This document shows positions 1 through 8,669 of a stretch of DNA of 46,366 bases, piece by piece. Under the pieces are notes generated by a model. The model worked only from the letters and a program-made list of their open reading frames with translations. It was not told where the DNA came from and ran no database searches. Positions within the stretch are counted from its first letter, which is position 1. Every line of letters begins with the position of its first letter. Origin of the DNA: Chrysosporum bergii ANA360D (GTDB taxonomy: Bacteria > Cyanobacteriota > Cyanobacteriia > Cyanobacteriales > Nostocaceae). The DNA lies in assembly GCF_029891735.1 (NCBI RefSeq), contig NZ_JANQDH010000014.1, positions 1-46,366 on the forward strand, read 5' to 3'. A program made the position numbers and the translations under genes.

Positions 1-119
1 TCAATGGTTAGGTTAGTTTCTAAGGTTGTTTTACCACAGCTTTGGCACTGATATTTGTCTCGTTCAAATACATATTTTCTCACAGAAGGGGGGATGGGAA
101 TCCGAGGAGTTTTATTCAT
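1..119 (-). CDS. HNH endonuclease, N-terminal part (cut by window edge)
   Basis: The reading frame from an ATG at 119 runs off the left edge. Its 40 visible residues begin MNKTPRIPIPP and continue with the pattern VRxYVxxRDxYxCQxCG, which is the usual opening of small cyanobacterial HNH endonucleases: a basic helix followed by the first CxxC zinc knuckle. The catalytic HNH residues lie outside the window and cannot be checked. The start codon overlaps the stop of the dynamin-like gene as ATGA, so translation is probably coupled. Family assignment rests on this N-terminus only. Confidence 0.7.
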   Translation of the reverse strand, partial: MNKTPRIPIPPSVRKYVFERDKYQCQSCGKTTLETNLTI

Positions 120-2575
120 AAATTACGATCATCAACCAGAATATCGCTAATTTCTAAATCTTTTACAACTGCTGAATGATTGTCAAGAGTTTGAAAATCT
201 TCCTGATTAATTACAGGTAATAAATGATCATACAACTGCATAGATTGTAAACAGTTATTGACATGGTGAACTGCTGTGTTATAACTGTCTATTTTTTGTT
301 GAACGCCTGTCAGTAAGCGTTGATTATTGATAATTTTATTTTCGGCTTCTTGTTGCAGAGTTTGTTCTAAATAAGCACGGGCTTGGGAATATTGCTGTAA
401 AACATTTTCTTGTTGTTCCTCCGCCATTGTTAACAGTTGTCTCTTGAGAATAGCATTAATGGTTTGGCGGAAAGATTTGCAAACTGTCTGAGAAACCTTT
501 GGTTCAAAATCTAATTTTAACAGTTGTCTAATGGCAGGTTCAGCCTCTACCATACTCTGAGCATCATAACTTTGGGATGTTTGCAGCAAAGTTTGACGAA
601 ACTGATATATCGAAAAAGTACCTTCATCATAAAATCTCGGACTTTCTCGCACAAAGCGATCGCATTCTACACAAGCTGCGCTCTCCAACACCATAGACAC
701 CCTCTTAGCCGCTGCTTTGACCTGTTGTTCAATTCCCCCGTCGTTACCTACTAGCCGATACAATTGACGGTAATATTCTGATTTGCGAATCTTGTCCATT
801 AATTGCTGAAATAAATTATCCACTAATTGTTGGCAAGATGTAATCAGGATATCTTCTAATTGATTGGCTAAATAATACAATGCTTCTACCAAAATAGCTA
901 GAAAAGGTGCAGTTGAATTGCGGGGATGATTACGAGTAGAACGTTGATAAGCATCAGCCACAGAAAATGTGTCTAGCAATTCATCTAAACGCCGAATCAT
1001 CCGTGATTGTAATTGTCTAAAATCTGTCTCAAAAGTAGCGGAAGAATTATTTATTATTTGGTTAACTTCCTCTGTGATGTGCTGACTGAAATCTTTAGCT
1101 AGTTGCTGTAATTGTTGATTCAGGCGTTGTAACTCTTGCGCCTTCATCCCTTCAATTTCTCGCGGCTGACTATCTAAATTTATGTATTCACTTTGATAAT
1201 GTTTTTTTAATTTAATACAAATATCTTCCAACTCATCAGCCAGATTTTGAAAAAGCTGTGGACGTTTTTCCTCGAACAAATATTTAGTAATAGCCGTGCG
1301 AAATTCCTCAATCCCGCTATCTTGAATCAGCTGATTAATTAAAGGCGTTCCCTGTTCAGTTAAAATCCTGACATAATTCTCATTGGGAGTTTCAAAGCTG
1401 TTTACAGAAATGCGAAATTGACTGGATGACAATTTACCAGAACTAGCACAGTAGCGATTAAATTCATTAATAAATTGCGGTGTTTCTTCTTGACCATGGG
1501 CATTTTTAACACTTTCCGCAAAAATAGAATCTAACCCAAACCTATCCAGGCTACTTGTTTGTTTAATCTGACTGCCGTAGAATCCTAACAATCCACTGGT
1601 TTTGTAAACCCTACGAGCATCACGAAACTGATCATTAATCAAGTTATCTAAACGCTGCCTTAATTGGTGATTGTACCATGTTTCATCAATGCGGTTGAAA
1701 GTGTAAAAGATGCGATCGCGTATACCGCTATTATTTCGCATTGTTTCTAAAAGTTCTGTTTCTTCCGTAGTCATATCACCAGCCGCAGCAGGCTTTAACA
1801 CACACACCACCGCCGATGTATCGGGATGTTGTATTTTAGCATAAGTTAATTGAGCATCCCTCTCCACTGGTGCATCAATTCCTGGTGTATCAATGATGAT
1901 GTTACCATCTTGTAAAAGCTGATGGTTACAGTAATACTCAATTCTTTTTAACACAGCGCTATTACTACCACGCCGCGCATATCCAGCCGCTTCCTTGAGA
2001 TTAGAAAAATTAAATTGTTCCATAGAATATGTAGCATTATTCGTTGTATGAATATGTTGATGATTTGCTTCATACCCATCGAGCAACAAGATTAAAGCCT
2101 TTGCTTGTTTAGCCCGTTCCGATCTACTTTCCCCTCCTTCCTGCTGAATAATAACGCTACAACCTTGGCGCAGTAAATTAATAACTTCAGGGTGATTAAG
2201 ATTAGCGGTTGTGTTAAATGCTAATTGTTGACATAAAAAACTAGCTTGTTCACGAATTTCCACTTCACTTAAAAATGTTAAAACTACCCGTTCATTATCT
2301 AATTCCGCATATTCAATTCTGCATTCTGTACCTGTAGCGTGTCCCTCAGCACTGTATAACAATTCTCGTTCTAGTAGTGCATTAATCAGCATGGATTTAC
2401 CAGCACTAAATGCACCTGCAAATACAATTTCAAACCTGGGAGAAATGACTTTTTCCAAACAAGTTTGTACAGATGTAATATCTTGTGACCGTAAAGATGG
2501 TTCTTGATGGACAAGTTGTAATATGGTTTCAACTTGCTCTTTTAAATTTTCACATTGATTAAGGACTTTCGACAT
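116..2575 (-). CDS. Dynamin-like GTPase, 819 aa
   Basis: A large bacterial dynamin-family GTPase. The P-loop G1 motif GAFSAGKS is at residues 54-61. A candidate G2 threonine lies in HATGTE (about 79-84), the G3 motif is DTPGID (about 229-234), and a G4-like FNRID is near 290. A long helical region with coiled-coil character follows, and a hydrophobic stretch around residues 560-600 (APFLAILVEALYYLANQL) could be a membrane-contacting paddle. At 819 residues it is longer than the Nostoc dynamin BDLP (about 690). Family members remodel or tether membranes, and some act in phage defence or membrane repair. It sits between a GIY-YIG gene (62 bp upstream) and an HNH gene (4-bp overlap), suggesting one transcript. 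The specific role is unknown. Confidence 0.88.
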   Translation of the reverse strand: MSKVLNQCENLKEQVETILQLVHQEPSLRSQDITSVQTCLEKVISPRFEIVFAGAFSAGKSMLINALLERELLYSAEGHATGTECRIEYAELDNERVVLTFLSEVEIREQASFLCQQLAFNTTANLNHPEVINLLRQGCSVIIQQEGGESRSERAKQAKALILLLDGYEANHQHIHTTNNATYSMEQFNFSNLKEAAGYARRGSNSAVLKRIEYYCNHQLLQDGNIIIDTPGIDAPVERDAQLTYAKIQHPDTSAVVCVLKPAAAGDMTTEETELLETMRNNSGIRDRIFYTFNRIDETWYNHQLRQRLDNLINDQFRDARRVYKTSGLLGFYGSQIKQTSSLDRFGLDSIFAESVKNAHGQEETPQFINEFNRYCASSGKLSSSQFRISVNSFETPNENYVRILTEQGTPLINQLIQDSGIEEFRTAITKYLFEEKRPQLFQNLADELEDICIKLKKHYQSEYINLDSQPREIEGMKAQELQRLNQQLQQLAKDFSQHITEEVNQIINNSSATFETDFRQLQSRMIRRLDELLDTFSVADAYQRSTRNHPRNSTAPFLAILVEALYYLANQLEDILITSCQQLVDNLFQQLMDKIRKSEYYRQLYRLVGNDGGIEQQVKAAAKRVSMVLESAACVECDRFVRESPRFYDEGTFSIYQFRQTLLQTSQSYDAQSMVEAEPAIRQLLKLDFEPKVSQTVCKSFRQTINAILKRQLLTMAEEQQENVLQQYSQARAYLEQTLQQEAENKIINNQRLLTGVQQKIDSYNTAVHHVNNCLQSMQLYDHLLPVINQEDFQTLDNHSAVVKDLEISDILVDDRNL

Positions 2576-2637
2576 GATTGGCTATTTATAACTATTTACC
2601 CAATGATTGATCATACAATAACACCAGCACAATTCAA

Positions 2638-3246
2638 CTATCGTACTACAGGAAAAATAGTAACAGATGTGACCTGGGCTATACCTGTTTTTTCCTCTTC
2701 TTTTTTCTTGTCCTTCAGTTGTAAATTTAGCTGTTCAACTTCTGAAGAATAGCTATATGTAGTCCTTTTATTCAAGTAAGCGCTAAACTCACTAGTCTTA
2801 ATTTTTCCCCCATGGTTCTCAATCAAGGTGACAAGATTGGGCTTTAGTTGCTCTAACTCCTGCTCCAAACTAGCCTGTATTTGCTTAATTTCCCGATATC
2901 TGCTGAAATAATTGCTTTGATCATACCCTAAATCAATCAAAGGTAACTCCGGCTGGGTCAAGTTTTTATTCAGTGGCGGTTGGAACTTGTGAATATGGTC
3001 AACTTCCCACTCATGCAAATCATCAACGTCATCCCAGCTTAAATAACATATCCACTGACCGCCATGAGTTTTAAAATCCTCAGTGCGTTCGTGTTGTTGG
3101 TGTCTCTGTCTTAAGCTGCTGGTGGAAATACCCACATACCAAACTCTGTAAGCCTGATCACATATAAAGTATATCCCCGGTGAATCAGGTAAATTGTGGT
3201 GTTCTCCTAGATTCACCTTGGCTAGTTTTTTAATTGTTATGTCCAT
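2638..3246 (-). CDS. GIY-YIG nuclease-domain protein
   Basis: The first ~95 residues match a GIY-YIG nuclease fold. They show PGIYF, then WYVGIS, an arginine in SLRQRH, a glutamate in HEWEVDHI and an asparagine in PPLNKN, which are the positions expected for the catalytic tyrosines, Arg, Glu and Asn. The C-terminal half is charged and helical, ending in a lysine/glutamate-rich segment without a recognised domain. A GTG lies one codon upstream of the ATG at 3246; the ATG is preferred. No strong ribosome-binding site is visible. Such domains occur in DNA repair proteins, homing enzymes, restriction enzymes and stand-alone cyanobacterial proteins of unknown role. Position and strand suggest it heads an operon with the dynamin-like and HNH genes. 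Confidence 0.8.
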   Translation of the reverse strand: MDITIKKLAKVNLGEHHNLPDSPGIYFICDQAYRVWYVGISTSSLRQRHQQHERTEDFKTHGGQWICYLSWDDVDDLHEWEVDHIHKFQPPLNKNLTQPELPLIDLGYDQSNYFSRYREIKQIQASLEQELEQLKPNLVTLIENHGGKIKTSEFSAYLNKRTTYSYSSEVEQLNLQLKDKKKEEEKTGIAQVTSVTIFPVVR

Positions 3247-3487
3247 CACACAAGTTCATCAATTACTGTATATGAAAAGACTATCACCCTTGGTATAAAA
3301 CCAAAAATACCTCTTAAGATAGATTTCAAATTTTTTATGTCTCTAAAATTTCAGTGTTTTTACTTATATACAGTAAGTGTGAGAATTAATTAATTTTTGT
3401 GTTGTATGCTTGACAACTATTTACATATCAAGTTTTTTTGAAATTAGACACATATAAACTTACTCGTAATAGACAACGGAGAGTTAG
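3247..3487. promoter_or_regulatory. Divergent spacer between GIY-YIG gene and sphX
   Basis: An AT-rich 241-bp spacer that must hold promoters for both directions. Nested inverted repeats occur at 3360-3378 (TTACT/AGTAA and ACTTA/TAAGT, each with 7-bp spacing), a plausible operator. A TTGACA lies at 3410-3415 but no well-placed -10 follows at 17 bp. I could not find a convincing tandem Pho box although sphX is usually phosphate-regulated. GGAGAG at 3480-3485 serves as the sphX ribosome-binding site. Confidence 0.35.
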
Positions 3488-4495
3488 ATGAACATGACAA
3501 TTAATAAAATACCTCTGGTGTTAGGAATCGTAACACTAGTGAGTAGTTGTGCCAGTAGTGCGGTCAAAACTGAACCATCAATTCTAATTGATGGTTCGAG
3601 TACGGTACATCCCATTACCCAAGCAATTGTTCAGGAGTTTAAGAAAGACCCTAACAACCAACTGCAAGTTGACCTAAAGATTTCCGGTACTACAGGGGGA
3701 TTTAAAAAATTTTGCGCTGGAGAAACAGAGATTAACAACGCTTCTCGACCAATTCTACTGGAGGAGATGGAAGCTTGTAAAAATAATCAGGTGGGTTACA
3801 TAGAGTTACCCATCGCTTTTGATGCTTTAACAGTGGCTGTTAGTCCAGAAAATAACTGGGCAAAAGACATCACAGTGGCAGAACTAAAAAAGATTTGGGA
3901 ACCAGCAGCCCAGGGGAAAATCACTAAATGGAACCAAGTACGCCCATCTTGGCCAGATCGTCCTCTCACTTTGTATGGTGCTGGTGGGGAATCAGGGACT
4001 TTTGATTATTTTACCGAAGCCGTGGTTGGTAAAGCGGGAGCTTCCCGTAGTGACTACACAGCCAGTGAAGACGATGATGTTTTAGTAGATGGGGTCAGCA
4101 AAGATCCAAATGCTTTGGGTTACTTTGGCTATGCTTATTACGAAAAAAATCAAGCCAAGTTAAGAGCGCTCTCTGTAGATAATGGACGTGGTGCTGTATT
4201 GCCGTCAATGAAAACCGTCGAGAAATCGGAATATCAACCACTTTCTCGTCCTTTGTTTATTTACATTAATCCCCAGTCTCTCTCTAATAGAGGAATACTC
4301 TACAAGTTTACTGACTTTTATATTCAGAAAGCACCAGAGGCGGTGAGTTCTGTGGGATATGTACCCTTACCACAAGATGCTTACCGACTCAATTATGTTC
4401 ATATGCACAGGGGCAAGGTGGGAACAGTATTTGATGGCAAGGCTGAAATGAATTTAACCATTGCTGAGTTATTACGCAAAAAAGCTAAGTTTTAA
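3488..4495 (+). CDS. sphX: Phosphate-binding lipoprotein SphX/PstS family
   Basis: Periplasmic substrate-binding protein of the PstS/SphX family, 335 aa. An N-terminal signal with the lipobox-like VSSC puts the lipidated cysteine at residue 21. The phosphate-binding loops are visible: [20 protein letters not shown] with INNASRP, and [12 protein letters not shown]. In cyanobacteria SphX binds phosphate either for the Pst ABC transporter or as an outlier under SphS-SphR control. No pstC/A/B genes follow, so it is a solitary binding protein here, typical for sphX. Start chosen from the GGAGAG upstream; a second ATG occurs two codons later. Confidence 0.9.
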   Translation: MNMTINKIPLVLGIVTLVSSCASSAVKTEPSILIDGSSTVHPITQAIVQEFKKDPNNQLQVDLKISGTTGGFKKFCAGETEINNASRPILLEEMEACKNNQVGYIELPIAFDALTVAVSPENNWAKDITVAELKKIWEPAAQGKITKWNQVRPSWPDRPLTLYGAGGESGTFDYFTEAVVGKAGASRSDYTASEDDDVLVDGVSKDPNALGYFGYAYYEKNQAKLRALSVDNGRGAVLPSMKTVEKSEYQPLSRPLFIYINPQSLSNRGILYKFTDFYIQKAPEAVSSVGYVPLPQDAYRLNYVHMHRGKVGTVFDGKAEMNLTIAELLRKKAKF

Positions 4496-4856
4496 ATTTG
4501 TTGGCAGGTAAGCCAGTGGTCTATGGCTCTATGAGGTGATATACTACTCTGTAGTACACACCCAATCAGTCTTCTGGCTTACCTATCTGGTATACATAAT
4601 CCAAGATATAACTAATTAAATTTAAGCAATACAACCTACCACAAGGTCAGTTACACCCTGATTGACCTGAAATCTGGTGTAAATTCTTAAAGTCGTTAAG
4701 ATAGCAGCTTTTGCAAATTGATTGTTAACATTGAACCGTGAAAACAAATTTCTCACATTTTACGTCCACTGCTATATAACTAAAGCTAGTTCGTGCGGTG
4801 TTCATCTATCTAATCATTTATCTGTCTTAATTTAGCTATTCATGCGAGGAATAATT
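4496..4856. other. Spacer after sphX with nested hairpins
   Basis: No gene is seen. An 11-bp perfect inverted repeat (AGGTAAGCCAG at 4506-4516, CTGGCTTACCT at 4574-4584) encloses a second stem, TACTAC (4542-4547) with GTAGTA (4551-4556). This two-stem structure begins 11 bp after the sphX stop. It lacks a clean T-run, so it may be a terminator variant, an mRNA-stabilising 3' structure or a small RNA. The remaining ~250 bp probably contain the promoter of the Tic22-like gene. GAGG at 4846-4849 is its ribosome-binding site. Confidence 0.5.
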
Positions 4857-5654
4857 ATGAAATCATTAGTTCGCTGGGGCACAACATTAACTCTAGTGGG
4901 GAGTACTTTGCTAGGGGGTGTTTTTGCAGGTAATTTACCTGTCTTGGCTTTGTCAGAACAACAAATAAAAGAAAAATTAGATTCAGTTCCCGTATATCTT
5001 ATTACCAATCAACAAGGTTTACCATTGAGCCGTCCTTTACCGGAGTCTCAAAAACAAGGTGGTTCTGTGACAGGTGTTTATATGAGTCGCCAAGAAGCCC
5101 AAAGTTTTATCAAGGAATTACAAGGGGCTTCTGGGAAGGACCCAAAAATGAAAGAAATTGTTAAAAGTCTACAGGTAACAGCAGTACCTCTAGGAGTTAT
5201 CTATGAGCAATTGCAAGAAACTAAAAATCAGTCAGAACGCTTGATATTTGCCTTTAAACCTGTAGAACAGGAAATTAATGGGGCAATGGAATTACTGCGT
5301 CAAAGTGGACAACAAGTAAAACAGTTTAACAGTGTGCCGATTTTTGCAGTGAGATTTTCACCAGAACAAGGTTATGTGCCCATTCAACTAGCATCTGATA
5401 AGGAGCAATTGATTCCTTTATTTTTAAGTAAGCAAGATGCACAAGGTTTGTTAACCCAAGTGAAGCCAAAATTTCCTAAAGCTGATATTCAGGTAATAGA
5501 TATAGACGGGGTGATTAAAACACTACAGGATAAAAATGATCCTTGGTTAGAGCAGGTTGTTTTAGTACCATCCCAAGAATCTAGAGAATATATCCAAACT
5601 TTACCGAGACAAAACAGCAATAATTCACAGCCGGCAAGACCCCAAAAACGTTAA
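4857..5654 (+). CDS. Tic22-like periplasmic protein
   Basis: Tic22 family protein. An N-terminal signal peptide (MKSLVRW, hydrophobic core, probable cleavage after VLA) is followed by two related Tic22 repeats. The first has VPVYLITNQQG then GVYMSRQEAQSFIKEL; the second has VPIFAVRF then LIPLFLSKQDAQGLL. Cyanobacterial Tic22 is a periplasmic protein linked to outer-membrane biogenesis; its plastid homologue helps protein import. The ATG at 4857 is preferred over an in-frame ATG at 4842 because GAGG (4846-4849) lies between them at suitable spacing. The gene ends 3 bp before prmC, so the two are probably co-transcribed. The C-terminus is short, Asn/Gln-rich and basic. Confidence 0.85.
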   Translation: MKSLVRWGTTLTLVGSTLLGGVFAGNLPVLALSEQQIKEKLDSVPVYLITNQQGLPLSRPLPESQKQGGSVTGVYMSRQEAQSFIKELQGASGKDPKMKEIVKSLQVTAVPLGVIYEQLQETKNQSERLIFAFKPVEQEINGAMELLRQSGQQVKQFNSVPIFAVRFSPEQGYVPIQLASDKEQLIPLFLSKQDAQGLLTQVKPKFPKADIQVIDIDGVIKTLQDKNDPWLEQVVLVPSQESREYIQTLPRQNSNNSQPARPQKR

Positions 5655-5657
5655 GCA

Positions 5658-6581
5658 ATGGCAGATAAAAAGCTAGAAGTAGTTTCCGGTTTACAGCTTT
5701 GGCAGTGGCGTAATCAAGCGATCGCCTCGGCAAAAAAGTATAATATTTCACCTGCCGAGGTAGACTGGCTACTTCTAGAATTAGCTGGGTTAGACCGTTT
5801 GGCACTGCGTTTAGAATCTTTTAAAGATTGGGCTGAGATTGAGATGGCCTTACCTTTAGAAGATTTAGACCAGTTGTGGCAAAGGCGATTAAATGAACGC
5901 TTGCCGGTGCAATACATTACTGGAATTACCCCTTGGCGCAACTTTAAAATTGCAGTGTCAAAGGCGGTTTTAATTCCCAGACCAGAAACAGAATGTTTAA
6001 TTGATTTAGCTGTGGCTGCTGCTACTCACCCCGGCGCAGCCCCGTTTCTTCCTTCAGGACACTGGGCAGATTTGGGAACTGGTAGCGGTGCGATCGCCCT
6101 AGGTTTAGCAGATGCTTTACCACAAGCAACAATTCATGCAGTTGATTTCAGCCCAGAAGCTTTAGAAATTGCCGGTTACAATGCCCATAATTTAGGTTTT
6201 GACAACCAAGTTAAATTTTACCAGGGTTCTTGGTGGGAGCCGTTAGCAGCCCTCACAGGTCAGTTTAGCGGTATGGTGTCTAACCCGCCTTATATTCCCA
6301 CTAGTACGGTGGCTACCCTACAACCGGAAGTGGTGAGACATGAACCCCATTTAGCCTTAGATGGTGGAGGCGATGGCTTAGATTATATTCGCCGGTTGAT
6401 AGAAATCTCTCCCCAGTATTTGCGTCCTGGTGGTGTGTGGCTAATTGAAATGATGGCAGGACAAGCAGATACAGTGCAAACACTTTTACAAACACAGGGT
6501 AGCTACTATGATATTAAAATTCACCCTGATTTAGCGGGCATTGAACGCTTTGCAATGGCTTATGTTCATGGTGGATCATAA
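5658..6581 (+). CDS. prmC: Peptide chain release factor glutamine methyltransferase PrmC
   Basis: PrmC/HemK methylates the glutamine of the GGQ motif in release factors RF1 and RF2, using S-adenosylmethionine. The N-terminal helical release-factor-binding domain covers about residues 1-100. The SAM-binding motif DLGTGSGAIAL is at 138-148, and the diagnostic NPPY active-site motif is at 209-212, followed by IP and EP as in the family. The length of 307 aa is normal, with a small insert (THPGAAPFLPSGH) before the SAM motif. One of its substrates, PrfA, is encoded at 25067-26161 in the same window but not in the same operon. Confidence 0.95.
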   Translation: MADKKLEVVSGLQLWQWRNQAIASAKKYNISPAEVDWLLLELAGLDRLALRLESFKDWAEIEMALPLEDLDQLWQRRLNERLPVQYITGITPWRNFKIAVSKAVLIPRPETECLIDLAVAAATHPGAAPFLPSGHWADLGTGSGAIALGLADALPQATIHAVDFSPEALEIAGYNAHNLGFDNQVKFYQGSWWEPLAALTGQFSGMVSNPPYIPTSTVATLQPEVVRHEPHLALDGGGDGLDYIRRLIEISPQYLRPGGVWLIEMMAGQADTVQTLLQTQGSYYDIKIHPDLAGIERFAMAYVHGGS

Positions 6582-6608
6582 AATAACTTCTCATGATAAC
6601 CATGACCA

Positions 6609-7199
6609 ATGACTCAAGTTTCCTTAGTTGAATTGATAGCTGGCGCACAGGCTGGCTTGTTAGTCAGTTTTCCCACTGATACTGTCCCTGCACTAGCAGC
6701 CATACCAGAACAAGCACCATTAATTTTTCAGGCTAAACAGCGTAGCCAAGATAAACCCTTAATTTTGATGGGGGGTAGTGCGGAAGATTTATGGCCTTAT
6801 GTTCAAGGTAGTGAATATGAGTTGCAAATTTGGCAACAGGTAGCAAGTCAACATTGGCCAGGGGCTTTAACGCTGGTACTACCAGCCAGCCCCAGAGTAC
6901 CTAAACAGATGAACCCCACTGACCCCACTACTATTGGCATCCGGGTTCCTAATCGTGCCATTGCCCAAACTATTTTGGCACAAACTGGACCAATGGCCAC
7001 CACTAGCGCCAATTTTTCTGGTCAACCGCCCTTACAAACCCTAGCAGAAATTGCCCAACAGTTCCCGGAAGTGCTGACTTTAGAGCCAGAACCAGTCAAG
7101 GGCGAAACTGCTGGAATTGGTGTACCTTCCACCGTGAGCAAATGGACAGGGACGAACTGGCAAATTTTGCGCCAGGGTACTGTTAAATTAAGTTGTTAG
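6609..7199 (+). CDS. tsaC: Threonylcarbamoyl-AMP synthase (TsaC/YrdC/Sua5 family)
   Basis: A single YrdC domain of 196 aa. The pattern SFPTDTVPALAA, KQRSQDKPL, WPGALTLVLPAS, IGIRVPN and TSANFSGQPP matches the family's ATP, threonine and bicarbonate pocket. TsaC makes the threonylcarbamoyl-AMP used for t6A37 modification of ANN-decoding tRNAs. The C-terminal Sua5 extension is absent, as in TsaC. The ATG at 6609 lies in a run of ATGAC-like heptamers (6591-6612), a degenerate short repeat that reaches into the start codon. It lies 27 bp after prmC on the same strand, suggesting a translation-related operon. Confidence 0.9.
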   Translation: MTQVSLVELIAGAQAGLLVSFPTDTVPALAAIPEQAPLIFQAKQRSQDKPLILMGGSAEDLWPYVQGSEYELQIWQQVASQHWPGALTLVLPASPRVPKQMNPTDPTTIGIRVPNRAIAQTILAQTGPMATTSANFSGQPPLQTLAEIAQQFPEVLTLEPEPVKGETAGIGVPSTVSKWTGTNWQILRQGTVKLSC

Positions 7200-7214
7200 A
7201 ATGATTCTCAAATT

Positions 7215-8135
7215 ATGAACTGGAGCAACTGCATATATTTAGGGGTAGGGCTAATATTAGGTTTGGGTGTGCGAGGATTGTTTACTCGCTTTCTGAGCAA
7301 TTCTTCTAGTTTATCTCTATTGCCATTAGAAGATCGACTGCAAGTTACAAAACTTTGGCAACAAATTAAACAAACTGAGTTAGCTTACTACATGGCGGAA
7401 GAGATGAGCCGGTTTAAAGCGGGATTTTTAGCCCGCACTACCCATGAGTTGCGATCGCCCCTCAATGGTTTAATCGGCTTACATCAGTTAATTTTATCAG
7501 ATTTGTGTGAGAACCCCGAAGAAGAGCGGGAATTTATTGCCCAAGCTCACGAAAGAGCCTTAAAACTACTACATCTCATTGATGAAATTCTCAACATTGC
7601 CAGAATAGAACACGGCACTAATAAGTTAGATATTCAACCCCACTGCCTAGCCACCATTTTACAAGAAGTTAATAACTTAACTCATATGCTGGCTGCCAAT
7701 CGTAATTTACCTTTAGGTATTTTGCTTCCCGATCCAGAAATTTATGTTTTGGCAGATTACCGATGGCTACGTCAAATACTAGTAAATTTAGTAGACACTG
7801 CCATTGCTCAAATGCAGTTTGGCAGTATCTCTCTTTCTACTAGTTTATCACCTGAAAATGATACTCTCTACATTTGGCTGGATGTGCCTACCCATGCTTT
7901 AACTCTGAGTGAATCCATTGATTTGATGAAATCTGAAGTTAATAATTTTCAGATCAAGGAAGACAAAGCCAATCTTTCATCAGGAATGAAGCTATTACTG
8001 AACCAAACTCTACTAAAAGTCATGGGAGGAAAATTAGAAATTGTGCCATTTCCAACCACTGAAGAAAATACTGAAGAATTAACCCGCTTGCAAGTATCTA
8101 TCCTCCCAGTGATTCCTGAAGCTGGACTTGAGTAA
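7215..8135 (+). CDS. Sensor histidine kinase-like protein with degenerate ATPase domain
   Basis: A short (306 aa) two-component kinase-like protein. A membrane helix is at about residues 6-20, a linker follows, then a HisKA domain with His77 in THELRSPLNG and the second helix LLHLIDEILNIARIE. The ATPase domain is eroded. The N box reads NLVDTAIAQM, where NLxxNAxKF is expected. The G1 aspartate-glycine motif is replaced by DVPTH, and only a GMKLLL segment resembles G2. The histidine may still accept phosphate from another kinase, or the protein may be a regulatory pseudokinase. No response regulator is adjacent. Its 3' end overlaps the convergent GNAT gene by 38 bp. Confidence 0.8.
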   Translation: MNWSNCIYLGVGLILGLGVRGLFTRFLSNSSSLSLLPLEDRLQVTKLWQQIKQTELAYYMAEEMSRFKAGFLARTTHELRSPLNGLIGLHQLILSDLCENPEEEREFIAQAHERALKLLHLIDEILNIARIEHGTNKLDIQPHCLATILQEVNNLTHMLAANRNLPLGILLPDPEIYVLADYRWLRQILVNLVDTAIAQMQFGSISLSTSLSPENDTLYIWLDVPTHALTLSESIDLMKSEVNNFQIKEDKANLSSGMKLLLNQTLLKVMGGKLEIVPFPTTEENTEELTRLQVSILPVIPEAGLE

Positions 8136-8571
8136 TAGAAACAGGTTCCATGTGGGATTGGTTATATAGCACCATTGTTGTACTGACATTACACTGAAAA
8201 CCTATTTTTTCATAAAACTCCTGTTGATGAGTAGTCATTAAGTATACTCGCTCAACTCTCCTAACCCGGGGATGAGTCAAAACTGTTTCTACTAATTTGC
8301 GTCCCAAACCTGTACCGCGATACTCCGGATGAATCACCACATCCCATATAGTAGCCCGATAGATACCATCAGAAGTCGCCCTGGCAAAACCGATTAGTCG
8401 TTCTCCATCCCTAATGGTAATCACTGGTTGGCTATTAGCAATAGCTATGGCTAAATCCTCAATACTACGCCCTTTTGCCCAAAAAGTCCCCAGATTAAAT
8501 AGTTCTTGTAGTTGGTAAAGGTCTATTTCACACTGGCGATGATCGCTAAATTGAATTTGACGATAGTTCAT
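8098..8571 (-). CDS. GNAT-family N-acetyltransferase
   Basis: GNAT acetyltransferase of 157 aa. The acetyl-CoA pyrophosphate-binding loop RGTGLG is at residues 85-90, preceded by the beta-strand WDVVIHPEY and followed by KLVETVL. The C-terminal motif EFYEKIGFQ is typical of motif B. The acetylated substrate cannot be told from sequence; small molecules, peptides or tRNA-linked substrates are all possible. The start ATG at 8571 has no nearby competitor. It is transcribed toward the sensor-kinase gene and overlaps its end by 38 bp. Confidence 0.88.
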   Translation of the reverse strand: MNYRQIQFSDHRQCEIDLYQLQELFNLGTFWAKGRSIEDLAIAIANSQPVITIRDGERLIGFARATSDGIYRATIWDVVIHPEYRGTGLGRKLVETVLTHPRVRRVERVYLMTTHQQEFYEKIGFQCNVSTTMVLYNQSHMEPVSITQVQLQESLGG

Positions 8572-8669
8572 CTTCCATACCCCAATTTGGCAGTATTAGT
8601 TATGTTATTTCCTAGGAATAGTTGAATAAGTATATATATGCAACTATCTCCAAGTTTAAATATCATGAT
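8572..8669. terminator. Spacer with inverted repeat downstream of the secDF operon
   Basis: A 7-bp inverted repeat, ATAGTTG (8618-8624) and CAACTAT (8641-8647), lies 23 bp beyond the last gene of the pdhB-secD-secF unit. The loop is AT-rich and there is no long T-run, so terminator function is only possible. Confidence 0.3.

Noticed and set aside
3247-3487. Pho box upstream of sphX
   Set aside because: I looked for tandem 8-bp Pho repeats with 3-bp gaps and found none convincing, though the gene family is often phosphate-regulated.
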